In this document: piece after piece, positions 35,657 to 49,500 of the stretch
How the letters are laid out: every line of letters begins with the position of its first letter
Position numbering within the stretch: the first letter of the stretch is position 1
From: Antedon mediterranea
Taxonomy: Eukaryota; Echinodermata; Crinoidea; Comatulida; Antedonidae
DNA: 64,000 bases
Direction of reading: 5' to 3'
Assembly (NCBI RefSeq): GCF_964355755.1
Contig: NC_092680.1
Location: 16,345,001 to 16,409,000 of the forward strand
The notes under the pieces: generated by a model
Seen by the model: only the letters and a program-made list of their open reading frames with translations
Database searches by the model: none
Told to the model about the DNA's origin: nothing
Translations under genes and position numbers: made by a program

Positions 35657-35660
35657 AAAG

Positions 35661-37502
35661 GCACCCGTTTCTAAGGAATTTACTGATTCTAGATATACTG
35701 CTCTAGATGACATGCAAGTAAACATTACACAATATCGTTTAAGATGACTCTTTATACAGTATTGCAATGATAATTTACGTACGGTATTGCCGAATTTTTA
35801 TATCTCATTTAAATACTATCGAATCTTCATACAGTATTTCAATAATAATTTAACGTGGGACGCGCACCTAATATACAGCAACAATATTGCTGGTCGTCAG
35901 TCGAGTTATTAGCAGAAATTCACGTAATTAATTACCGTACCAAACAGACACTTCATCTTATTTTCATATCATCTTACCCAGTCTGTCCTCCGGTAAATTA
36001 TATATCTTTTGTGTGTTTAGTTGACCTCGTAAACGTTTGCTGATCACACATTCACGAATATATCTGGAAACCGAACCCGTAGCTCAAACTAACCAATATC
36101 CATTCTGACGTAGAGCATTCATAGTAGCACTTCGACTTATATGGCTAACCTTACCGATAAGTAGATGTGAGCATGCAAGACTTTAAATTGTATTTATTAG
36201 TACATTATCCGTAAATAAACTACGTGGATAACTTAGTCATATCATCCTCTGGGCAAAATACATCAAGCTTCGAATTATGAAGGATTTACCGGTATTTATT
36301 TTATAACCCGGATGGATAAGATCACCCAATGAAAGGATGCTTTATTACGGGATCAATGCACTAATACCAATCTTATAAGAAATCTATAATCTGCGTCAAC
36401 AAAAAAGAACAATCTTTGAATGGCAATGAAGAAGCTTTAAATTATTATTGGGATATCAGTGACAGGTAATCGTGCATAAAAACAGTAATATGATACAAAT
36501 CAATACAATATACACAAATTTGATGTAGCAAAATTAATTAATTTAGAAAATACATTTATTTGGTTTTCTATACTTAATAATTACTAATTTATTACTGCAT
36601 GAATGATAATACTGTAGGTATCCTTGCCATTTTATTTGTTAATTATGCATCACAATCACATGTCATGCTGTGTTATTCTACGGGCAAATTGATATCTAAT
36701 GGTGATTATTATTGGTTTCTAATACATTAATTCAGCTTTTTTTGTAAGAAAAAAGTTCTTGCGTACGGAATAAAAATCTAAGTATGGCTGTGGTAAAGAG
36801 TATCGTATCTGCTCGCTCTCTCTCTCTCTCTCTCTCTTATTGCAGCTATTTGTAGACCGATATGGTCATAATTCATCCAACTCCAAATTTTTTTGTATAC
36901 TAATTCAATAAGGCACATAGTATTGTTATTTATCCCTTTTTATACCAATCTTCATATTATATCATCTTTTAATATACCTATTTATATAAATTAAAACCAT
37001 ATTTTTCTTATTCATATTTCTTCCAATATACTGTAATCTTGATCACACTGCTATACATGGAATTATTGTAGAAAGACTATATTGGTAATAAACAAATTTC
37101 AAATAATAATATGTTAGCCTATATTATTCATTTGTTTCAGCTGAAATATAAAAACAAAACTTGTATAAATAATTTGTAAACAAACTGAAAGGAACATGCA
37201 CATCCATTTTAGTAAATTTAGTAAATTTAGTAAATTAGCCAAGTTCTTGAGTAAAGACTAAAAAATGATAGACAACCACAATGTATTGTTTGAATAAATC
37301 AAAGATTCCCCATGATATTTGGGGTTTAATTTAGGATCAACCTGGATTTTACAAATCCCATGTTTTACGTACGTCCTTCAGTAACGTACGTAAAATGTAC
37401 ATTTTTCACATACTATTATTGTAACCATTAAAAAAATCCTGGATACTCCCCTGAAAATGTTACTTGAAATTAACTGATATGAATATACCTTGAAATACAT
37501 AC
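35661..37502. other. 3' flank of TTC38, nothing recognised
   Basis: AT-rich sequence between the retrotransposon and the last TTC38 exon. There is a (CT)n tract at 36817-36836 and short ATTTAGTAA repeats near 37210, but no exon is supported. Confidence 0.4.
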
Positions 37503-40500
37503 TTAGTCATCTATGTTCACAGACAGAAGCCTATCTGTCAAACGATCTGTGAGGGGGGTGTTTTCTCGCAATGCTTTTCTTTCCAACAGCAGACTTCTAT
37601 TTGATTTTAAAATATATTTGTATTATTGTATTATTGTATAATGACGGGTAGATACATAATGAAGCGAAGTTCTTAAGCCAAAGGGGGTTTGAGGGTTGTT
37701 ACGAAGCTGGAGTGCAGCAGAAGTGATGGTAAATAGAACCATCCTATACAAGCCTGAGCACTGGCTTGTTTAATTATGTATGTACCGTAAAGCTGTCTAA
37801 ACTATCAAACTAGTTTGACAAAAAAAGTGTGATGTTCCCAAATGGCCACATCACATTTTTTTGTCACATAGAGATTGTAGAGACCGCTTTAGAATCAATA
37901 ACAATTTATTTGATCTGAAAAGAAATACAAATATTATCACTGTAGTGTAAAAAAAAATGTGAAAGGATCAGAGAGACTTCCAATAACACCGAACAATGGC
38001 CAAAAACATGAAAGGCACCTTGTGTAACAGAAGTCTCGATATTATTTATAACATTTGTTTATACATAACTTTATAAGAATAAATAAGATGGAATTTATAG
38101 TTTGCATTTCAGATAGTTTGTACAACATACCTACCATAGTAGTATACAATCCTGACCTATAGTTGTGATTCACAACCCTTTCGACTCCACTTTTTAAGCC
38201 TCAGTTTGTAAGCACAATAAATTATAAAATAGTTTATCCATCCTGTAATTGGTGAGTTACTCACTGTTGGATGCATTTGAAATTTAAAAATATGGGTTCT
38301 GTAATTAGTTTTTGGTAATACTTTAAACATTTTACCTGGCAAGTTTTTTATGGTGCTTCTCGGGAGAATTGATAGCAGCATGAATAAAAAGTTGCTGAAA
38401 CTCGTCTCTCTGAGAAATACAAAATTGTCACAATAACTAATACGAAATTATTTATAAAGGTATTTTTTTATATATACAATAATAATAGAAATTTAGCTTG
38501 ACAAGTGGAACTGGGACTCGGTGACGTAAACAGCACTGATAGGTAAATCATTGTATGAGTTGCCATTTGTATCCCATATCTTGGCATTAACATAGATTTC
38601 CTATCACGCAGATAGTGCAATTAGTAAATTTATCTAAATTGACCTGCCCTCATTTTCGTAATGTTCTAGTGACCATAAAATCAATCTATTTTCGTACGTG
38701 GGCTGTACTAAATTGGAAATAGAATTATAAGAGTGGAAAAAACAGAAATTGGACAAGATTTTAACCAATCACCCTGGAATTTGAAGGTAGACATCATAAT
38801 CCATAGGCCTACATTTTTATATTTGAAATACAGAGTGTGCTTTAAATGTAAATGTATTTATTCTGGTTCACAGTCTTAACTGGAAACCGAGGAAATTATA
38901 CACTCCACAGACCCACGGCAGCTCTGTCTACACTATCAAAGTTTGACAAAAAAAGTGTGATGTTCTCAAATATGGTAGTGAAATGACATCATCATGTCCA
39001 TATATGAGCATATGACATTTTTTCTTTTGCCATTTGGTTAAACAAACTTTCCAATTGTTTTTTAAAAGGAAAACAATTTTTTGTACCTGTGCATTGCTTC
39101 CTCCCATTTTCACAATCTTGTATCTCACTGGATTCAGTAAATCCACAGCTTGTGCATATTCACCATTCTCGTATGCTACGAGTGCTTCACACACTGGTAA
39201 GCCAACTTCCTTCATTACGTCACATTGATCTCCACAGCGACGCCTAAATGCAGTGAAATACAAAGCACGTTGGTTATAGTCAGTGTAATGTGAAAATTGA
39301 GCAACACAGACAGCACCGACGAGTGAAGACGGTAGCCAAATCACTCCGGCCGCGCTTCACTCCGGCCGCCGTATCAGTTTAGCGCGATGTTATGCACTCC
39401 GGCCGCTATTCAATTCGACTTCCTGTGCAAAGGGGCCGTTAGTATGGAGCGCCCATATCTATGTTTTCTATACTGTTCAGTGTTATAACAAATTCTTGGT
39501 GAATTTAAATGGAACTAGTTGAATATTTATTAGCAACAATTTTACTTTTTTCATTAACAATAACAATCAAAGAAGTTGGAACTGCTTTTTCTTTCAAACT
39601 AAACTTAACTTAATTAAATTCAATAATAAAATAATAATCAAATACCCGTAAACTTTTCATAGACTCATTTCCAGCCGTTGATTTTCTTCCATTTAATCCC
39701 ATGTAAAAGGTTAGAATTGAATTGCGCCGTATAAAAAAGGGCCAAATCAAAAAGAGCCGAACGTAATGCAGAAAGAGCCGAATAAAAAAGGGCCGAATTA
39801 AAAAGAGCCGAACGTAATGGTAAATGGGCCGAATAAAAAAGAGCCGAATGCTGAAAGAGCCGAACGTAATGGTAAATGGGCCAAATAGAAATGCGCCGAA
39901 TGCTGAAAGAGCCGAACGAAATGGTAAATGCATGGGCCGAATAGAAATGCGCCGAATGGTAAAAGAGCCGAACGTAATGGTAAAAGAGCCGAATAGAATT
40001 AAAATTTGCTGCCGGAGGCAGCAATGGCGTTCCATACGGACTACTGTACTTTAATTGTGTGTGAAGTACTTTCGATCGAATTTGTTGCGGAATTCTTTAA
40101 TTGTGCGAGGAGCTTTCGAATTTGTTGCGGACTTCTTTAATTGTGCGAGGAGCTTTCGAATTTGTTGCGGACTTCTTTAATTGTGCTTAGCTCTTCTTTA
40201 ATTGCGCGTTTCTTCTTTATTTGTGCATTTCGTTTTATATTTTCATGCTTTCTTTTGTTTATATGCGATTTCTTCTTTAATTGTGCGATTTCTTCTTTAA
40301 TTGTGTGATTCCTTCTTTAATTGTGTAATTCCTTCTTTAATTGTGTGATTCTGTGTTATAGTGTGCGTGACAGTTGTGGGCCACCGTAGAAGGCAGTATG
40401 ACAGACAGAAACGCGAATACGCATGTGCATAGCATGACGCTTTCGATTTGCGCGAACAAATTCGCCTAGTGGAAAATCGGCTTAACGTTTGCTGTTATAC

Positions 40501-43500
40501 TAGAGAAATCACGATACCGTGTTGTACCGGAAGTTTCATCAACACGCAGTGCATGCTAGGATAAAGGGTCAAATCGTTGATCGCTTGAATTGGCTGGGTT
40601 GTCAACAATCATCGTCGCCTCCTCGCTGTCCGATGTATTCGCGCGGTTTTTACCATTTTCATTATTGTATTCGTTCACGTTTGCATTGTTGTTTATTTTG
40701 TTCTCGGTTCATTTAAATTAATAACAGTTATTTTAAGGGTTTCATTGTTTCATCTATACACTATGGAAGAAGATGCCATTTTTGCGATGTTATTTTTTAT
40801 TCTGTTTGGAGTGGGAAACGATAGAGGCCTACTACCACTACGAGTTGGCCCCAATAGGCTAGGCGTAAAGCGTGGTTCCCACTAGAACGTAACGCAAGGA
40901 CGTAAACGCAACGCAAGCGTTTTAACCAATGACAAGCGAAGTTATAGACAGTTAGCAATCACAAGCGAATAAGCCATCGATTGTGATTGGTCAATTCACT
41001 TGCGTTGCGTTACGTCCTTTTGTTGCGTCGCTAGTGGGAACCACGCTTAAGACGTGGTAGGAGGATGATTGCTGGCAGCGAAGCAGCAATAAATGGGCCC
41101 AATCTTGTTAGCAACGTCGCATGACATGATTGATATTACGACCTGTTTTATCGAGAGGTCAAAATATACCCTGAGGACACTTCCAACACGGAACGGCGAC
41201 CGGGAATCCACCGTAGAAGGCAGCCAAGTAGCCTTTTTTGCAATTAAAATCTCATTACACGGAATCTCTTTGTTGTTATACAACACATTTCTCGTAGGCG
41301 TGTAGAATATGCGTGTAATAGCGTGTTGTATAAACTGATGATTTCTGTGGCTGAAGCTGACAACTGTGTCTTGGGAATATTCCTTTCACAAGCACATTTT
41401 TTAAACCAATACGCATGGTTTATGATTACCTTTTCCATCAAAATTATTAGGCAGTTTGTGTAATCTCCGTATACATGTGGGTAAAATGTGCATACATGTA
41501 GTGTGACATCAATAACGTATGTGATAACGATTTGTTATGCCTTTTTACTTGCGGAAGGCATTTCACAAGTTTAAGATTTATTCGTTAAAAATTAAGTGGT
41601 TTATTCAGACTTAGTTTTTGCATAACTGTTTCAAGAAACGACAACATAGTAAAAAATGTTGTTACCACCCACTTTTGCCCAAATGAAAAAAGCTATACAT
41701 TCAAACGTATACGTGTTGTGACACAGTTCTAACATTTTTGTTACGTTACCTTATGAATTCTCGTATAGATTTTATCTGCGCTTTTGCAACATCTTGATGT
41801 TCGGATCGTAACGCTGCCATCACATAGTGCAAGTCACTGTAGACAAGCAGATGTTTGAAATGAAAAGGTTCTCCTGTTTCATACAGTTGTTGCCAACGTT
41901 CTTTTTCTACCTTTACACCTGTAACAATACAAGTTGATAAACTGCAATGAATGAACAAACAGCTGATTACAAGAATGCACTGTTACCACAGAATAAAAAA
42001 ATATACCTAGCTATTTGTTTTTTTGTACACATCTTAAAAATCTTGATTCAATGCAGACATGGAAAAGGTGGCTCAAAAAAGATGAAATGTGGGAAATTGT
42101 GTTATAGGATAGTAACTTACAAAGTTTTTCTCCCTAGTAGTAATAGTTTTCACCAGGTACTAAGTTACAGCCGCATATGGAGTCATTCCTGTCGGGAGTT
42201 GAACCCAGGTCATTCTGTATGATAGTTATGTTACCTTCATCATGTGTAGAAAGTGGTAAGAGATCAATATAATGTTTTAAAATATCTCTGACTTACCTTC
42301 AAATTCAAGTCTATACAGGAGTGATGCAGCATGTACTGTATAGGTGGAATTAAGACACCTTGGTAATATCTTATAAAAACAAATATATGTTTAGAAATTG
42401 CATGTGCAACAGTTAACTTATGCTGTACAAATAGTTGTAATAATGTGTTCAATACTTAAGCCTGTTTTCAACTAGCCAAAGTTGTGTTACCCTTTCCACT
42501 AAGATGTTCATTTTCATCACGTCTGTGCCTACTGAGCTTTTTGATTCGAACGAGTGTTCATAAATCATTTCCTTAGCCCTGATTAGTTGCACAATTTTTC
42601 TCTTTACAAAAAGTAGAAAGTATTCGAGCCGCTAATTTTGCTGAAGCAAGAATACATCGCATAAGGGGATTTGGAAAATGAAAATATGAATGCGTATATA
42701 AGCCGACGCTTTTCATTAGTGAACAAATTTACCTAGTGGAAAACAGGCTTAAATGGTCTTTCACATCTCTTCCAGCACGGTTCCGGTCCGGCAACAAATC
42801 AAATTGAACGCCAATGTTTCTATTACAAGACGTTCCATGCGGCTTTGCGATTTTATTGGCCGGCGCCAGACCTGAAACGTGCCGGAACAGGTGTGAAAAA
42901 TTCTTTATGCAGCAGCCAGTAATATTCAACCAGTTTACCTCTGAATCATATATATCCAGTGCTTTGCTGTAATTACCTATCTCTACATAATAGACAGCAA
43001 GATGCCAGTAAATATGACCAGCTAAACCATCACAAATCTACAAACCAAATGATAAAATTCCGCAATATTAGGCGGAAAAAATTGGAAAAAGATGGAAAAT
43101 ATAGACAATATTTGTTTCATCTTTATTGTTTAAAATTAATTAATATTCGGTATATCACCAGGCGTTTTACCATTTCTTCTAATTCCTGTAAATTTTTATA
43201 ATTTCCCTATAAATAACATCCCACAGGATTTTGACAAATATTTCATTGTAATAAATTACCATTCACTTAGTATCTACATGAACATTCTAGAATAAGATGT
43301 TTTGATTTAAGAAACCATGTATAATTAATATAAGAACAATCATGAACATTCCAGAAGTGCTATTAATAGAAACTGTAATCCAATAGAATAAGAAGTATAA
43401 GGAATGATCTAGAAGGTTATGAACATATTGTATATAAGGGGAAGTATGACAATTGTAAAGGGGGAAAGGGATTTTTTGATTGAAGCATTTATTTTGAAGA

Positions 43501-46500
43501 AGGTTGGATATTAGAGGTTGGATATTCGATTGTAAAAGTTATTGTGAATCTGTTGTTTAAAGTGCTTACTGGATTTTTGAAAGTTGAAGTTGATTTGCTT
43601 TGTTTTGAGTTATTTTACAACTTTGTGGATTTTTTGTGTATACCTTTATGTCACAAGGGAGTTCCTAAAGTATTTTCAACCGCTCGGAAACATACGTGAA
43701 GGGAGTTCGTGACATTCATCACAATTAAATGTAATTGGGCAGACGTTTGCCCTACCCTGATTAACTGCACTTTATGGGTATGTACACTTGCGAAAAAATG
43801 TTCAAGGTGGAACTCAAACCCATTACCTCCAGATCACTAGACAACCTACCATTACACTAAAGTAGGGCAAACCATTAATTAACTCTCTTATGCAAAACTA
43901 CTTCACACTGTTCTAAGTAATTAAACAACTTTTCAAGCTTGTGATAATATTTTAAGAATAACAAAATTGTAAATACAGTAGTTAATTAAATATGCCTAGC
44001 ATTTTGTAACCTAACCCCCAAATTGATAACATGTTTATAAACAAAAAGCTTGCAACAGACCTTCCAGTCATTCTCAGTTTCTGTCATAAACTGAATACCA
44101 TTATCAGGTCTACCGGTCATCTCAAAACAATGGGCATTAGCATGACTTGACCAGCAATCATTTGGGTTAATGGCCAGTCCCTGTACAAGTAAAAATAAGA
44201 TACTGCAATTAAAGTAACATCTTGTTTCAGGAACGAATCCGGGCGGTGATGTAAAAGTAGCTTTAAAGATGTATTGTCCCCCTGAACAAATCATTTTTAA
44301 AAATATTTTTGTTGAATAGGCCATTTTAATGATACATAAAAGTTATTCACTTTGAAATAAAATTTGATCGAAAAAAAAAATTATTTACCTAAGAAAATCG
44401 TAATTTAAAGTAAAAAAATAGTCAACCGGAAGTCGGTTGGCTGGCAGCCAGCTGGCTTCCGGTTTAATTTAACCCTTGACCTGAATTAGCTTATGAATTA
44501 TGCATATTGTATGATTCTTGGTGTGTGTGACGTGTGTATGTGACCTCTAGGTCATCACAAAAAAAATACGACGTGATATGGCGAGACGACGATGTGGGAA
44601 TGTTCCCCGATGGTTCTGTAGTTTAACAACAAAAAAACAACTCCTATCTTGAAGAAAAGACTATGGCTAAGCGAAGCCCTAGCAGATTGGTAAGTAAGAA
44701 CTGTAGTTTCTATGGTTGCAGCTTTGTTAGTTAGTATAGGAAGCCTAGCTAGCCCATATTACAGCTGTGTACTGGCTAGTGTACTATCCCCTATCTATTG
44801 GCTAGGCTTAGTAGTACTAGAGTCTAGCCTAGCAGTAGTACTAGAGCCTAGGCCTAGTTGTAGGCCTGAGTGAGGGTTCAGCCTGAGTGAGTAGTAGGCC
44901 TAATACTAATAGATACAACTTGTAAGCCTTATTAATAGTTAGGATTAGGCCAGTGGTGGCCCCAGCGGGGGGGGGGGGGTGTCTACGGGGGCTCTAGCCC
45001 CCTCGTCGGGGAGCCTAGCCCCCCCCCCCCCCGTCGGGAAACACGGGTACTTTTTGTCGGGGAATATAATATACAGTAAAAAAACGTTCGCGTTCACTTC
45101 ATACAGCTTCAGCGCCTAGAAAACCACGACGTTCCATTGACATTCATTATTGCCAGCGATCTAACTTACTACTAAACATTAGCTAGGTACGCACTTGTCT
45201 GGCGGTATCCCTTTGTACGAATCGTTCAACGTTGGGTCGAGACGCGTGATATCAAGTTCCATCCAGGGACCAAAATGTGTAATGTAGTTATTTTCCAGGC
45301 GAAGTTTACCGATGGTTACCGAAGGGAACACGGGTACTTTTTGTCGGGGAATATAATATACAGTAAAAAGCGTTCGCGTTCACTTCGTAGCTCTAGCTTC
45401 AGCGCCAAGAAAACCGCGACGTTTCATTGACCGTGAGAGTTCGTCAGAGTGATATTATGCACTTTATATGCATTCATTATTGCCAGCGATCTAACTTACT
45501 ACTAAACAATAGCTAGGTTCGCACTTGTCTGGCGGTATCCCTTTGTACGAATCGTTCAACGTTGGGTCGAGACGCGTGATATCATGTTCCATTCAGGGAC
45601 CAAAAAGTGTACTGATAGTTATTTTCCAGGCGAAGTTTACCGACGGTTACGTCGTGTACTGCGTCGACGTACGCTACACACAGCAAAAACGAATTATGTT
45701 AATTGTTCGTATGTTCACCAATTTTTTAATTTACAAGTAACCTTCTGTACCGTGGGGCACCTAAAATAAATTTTTCATCCATTACTAAATAAAAAAACAT
45801 GCCATTTTCGCTTAGCCAACATCTTATTATAGCTAAGTTATTACATTTTCAATGTCCTGTATGTCATGAATTTCTCACCACTCGGAAGTCCAGATGGTAC
45901 GCACGCATACACTTGGGAGGAATAAACTTATTTCCCCGACTAAAAAAGGTCTACGCTTGCGTTTTTTAAGCCTCTAGGCCTGATGTTTCCAAAGTATAAA
46001 ATGCAATTTTTTGAAGACCTGCAGCTCTAGTTTTAAACATTTTCTTAGCTCAGCCCCAACAATAAAGCTGGTCATATTTCGAAGTACAAGAAGTGCATTT
46101 TCCGGGACCTAACATCTCTATTTTTCAAACATTTCTTAGCTCACAACCATGATAGGGACTTATATATTTTGTTTCATGTTTTGAAGTATAATAAGTCCAA
46201 TTTCCGGGACCTCCAACTCTATTTTTCTAAATTTTCTTTGAACTTTTATTTTTTAAATTGAAAAATATGGATTGAAACAGTAATCGCGCATCGTTTTTTT
46301 GCACGCAGTATTTTATTTATGCATTATAAGAAATGGCTACCCTAAATCTGATTAAAATGACCTCAAATGACGCCAGAACGCGTTGCTTCCAGGGGCTTCG
46401 GCCCCTGGACCCCCACCGGGGGCCCTTGGCGGCCCCCTGGCCCCAGCCTAGTGATGCTCGCTTCGCTCGCATAGCCCCCTCGTCGGGGAATGTAGCCCCC

Positions 46501-49500
46501 GCATCGGGAAGATCCTGGCGCCACCCCTGGATTAGGCCTATAACATTCATCTGTGATCATGGAGTAAAGAATAAGGTTTTAGTAGTGTGAATTTTGACAC
46601 CACCAACTCGTCTTATTTTTAGTATAATAAAATAATACTATAATAATAGTCCTTTATCATTATTCATATCACTTTTCATTCATTTTTAAAACATTTAATT
46701 GTCTTTCCTATGTAGAGTTTGTGATTTAAAAAAATTATAGGGTGATTGCATATGAGGTCAAAAGGTTATAAAAGTTGACCTCGCTACGCTCCAATGCTCC
46801 TGGTAGACAAACAACCTCCAGTTACTTTGCTCACACATGGTGTTTACACAGTGATTACGTGTATTATTTGCTCTTCAATTGTATATTATTTTTGAGTAAT
46901 GCCAAGTTTCTGTACAGTGAAAGATTGGAGTGTTGACAAAGTGCGAGGCACGCGAGGCAAGCGAGGCAAGCGCGGCATGCCAAATATTTGTGCGAGGCAT
47001 CATTTTATCATTTCCAAAAGTGCGAGGCATGCGAGGCATATAGTTTACAATTTCAAAAAGGTGCGAGGCATATCTTAACGTGCTATTATGATATATTATA
47101 GGCCTAATAATCAATCGATACAAGCGTATCTAAAAAGATTCGTGTATACACTCATCATGTTGTTTATTTTTATGTAACGATTGTTTTTTCATTCAAGTCA
47201 TATCGTGTCAAATTTTACTTTTACAAAAGTGCCCAAACTACGGTTCAAAAATCTGAACGACAGTCTTCAACTTTCGATAAACAATAATTGTTATAGCGAC
47301 ACACTCATCAAATGACTGAAATGTTTGTTGGCATTTCGAGCGGGTTCACTCACATGTCTCTCGAACATAGCAGAGTGAAAATAATATTTTGTCACACCCC
47401 TGCGCCTAGATCCGGTAGACCCGAGAGATGGACAATCCCTCTTTACTATTTAGCAGGTAGCGGAATGATTCAGCCCTCAGCTCAGAGGATTGTGGTGCAT
47501 TCCCCTCCTATAGCACGTGGTTTCAGCAGCAACGCACAGACTTCTCTCTGAGCGGCGTGCCAAAGACATTTTTGACATTCCATTCTCTAGGAACAACACG
47601 TGTACCTCTCTCGCAAATAAGGTGAACAGCGATTGCCAGGACAAGTTCAATAACTGGCGGTGAATAAAAGGTAACTGATATGCCGATCCAATAACATGCC
47701 GCAAAGAAAAAAATTGCGACAGAATTCTGGAGCGCGTGTGAAAAAAGACTTACGTCCGACAATTGTAATACTAGGCCTAAAATTAAACTTTAGCTAATAT
47801 GCTTAGCCCTAACCTAGATAAGAGGCCTATGTAGAAAATAATTTAATCAATTTTGATAAAATAATAATTGGTGTAATATTTAATAATGATACACTATTCC
47901 TGTTTTAGTAAGCTAGGTATATTACGAACGATTTTTATTTATTGTTGTCCATGTACGTACTAATAAACCTGGCGCTAGTTTCCTTCGCTTGTATTTTTAC
48001 TCCAAATTTGATAACTAACTTTATCGTGTGAATACCACACCTTAGAAGTATACCTCATGAGTACTTTAATGAAAGAATCACATAAAAAGTAACAAATAAA
48101 TCCTTAAATTAATGATTTTACAGGCGTGTTTCTCGCACACTGTTCGCGAATTTCACTTATTCAATGTTCAATATTTTTGTTTCTATGGAGCGCCAAAAGA
48201 GCAACGATAATAGAGGACTAAAACTCAGTGGAATGCGTCAATTTCTCATGCATTTATTGGTGAAAAACACGTTTTATTTCAATATATTTGTTAATTTGTC
48301 AATAAAAATGTTGTAATATGTTACTGCTGATACTGTTCTGTTTTCAAAGAATAATAATCGATCCTAAATCAACATCACTACCTAGTCTAGACCTAGGACA
48401 TCCTACTAAGGATATTATGATGAATTTTTCTATTTTATTCTTTAAAAGGTTAACGAAACCGTGTACATTATCAACAGTAACATTTTTCCTTACTGACAGT
48501 GACAAAATCTATTGAAATTGTACTTGATTTTCACCAAATAATGCGTTAAATATAAATGGATTCCACAGAGTTTTTAGCCCTCTAATTAATTTTGCTCTTT
48601 TGGCGTTCCATAGAAACCAAAATATTGAACATTGAGTGTGCGAAATGCGAGAAAAACAACGTCTGTAAAATCACCAATTTAATGGATTTATTGTTACTTT
48701 TATGTGATTTTTCTTCATTAAAGTAGGCCTACTAATTCTAAGCTGTGGTATTCAGGATAAAGCCTTGGTTAAATTACAAGGCAGGTGCAAAAGGAAACTA
48801 GCCTAGCGGGCCTAGGCTACTTCAATTTCGGTGATTTCCTGCCTTGCAATTTTGAGAAATGATAAAATGATGCCTCGCATTTTTTGATGATGGTAAAACG
48901 ATGCCTCGCATAAATTTCTGACTTGCCTCGCATGCCTTCCCTGCCTCGCGTGCCTCGCTGCCTCGCACTTTGTTACTACCCGAAAGATTGTGGTATTCGT
49001 TCAAACAGAGATGTAGAAGTTTCTTTTTTTAGAATTCCTAAAGTTTTGAGGCTACATGCTATGGTGCTAAAAAGCAAGAAATAAAGGCCAAAAGGCAGAG
49101 GGTCTGGCTAGACAAAATGTTAACAAAATCGAAAATTATCGTGTATGTTCTAAACATTTTATTGGAGGTATGTATTGATTTTCAACATTGTTGAGTATTG
49201 TATGTTAACCTAGACTATATTTATATACATATATTTGATATAGTTTCACACAATTTACATTGTTTATGAATAGGCCTATGCTATCTATAATTATGATGGA
49301 GGATGCATGTGCATTAAGGCTGGTTTCCTGTTGACGTAAGAAGTCAAATTTTGCAACGATTCTTGCGTTTCATACGCTTCTTACGTCTCTTACGAAAGTT
49401 GAGAAAAATTTAACGTCGTTGACCTTAGTCAAGATCGTGTCGGGCCGCAGAGAAACATCTGTAGTTATGCTGCTCCCGAAAGTTGAAATTTTGGCTGTGA

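Noticed and set aside
39610-40054. Overlapping open frames on both strands (119-141 codons)
   Set aside because: They come from the GAGCCGAA tandem array. The composition is repetitive and no family is recognised.
46317-46590. GC-rich open frames at the right end of the hAT element
   Set aside because: They lie in the subterminal G/C repeats of a non-autonomous element and are open on both strands.
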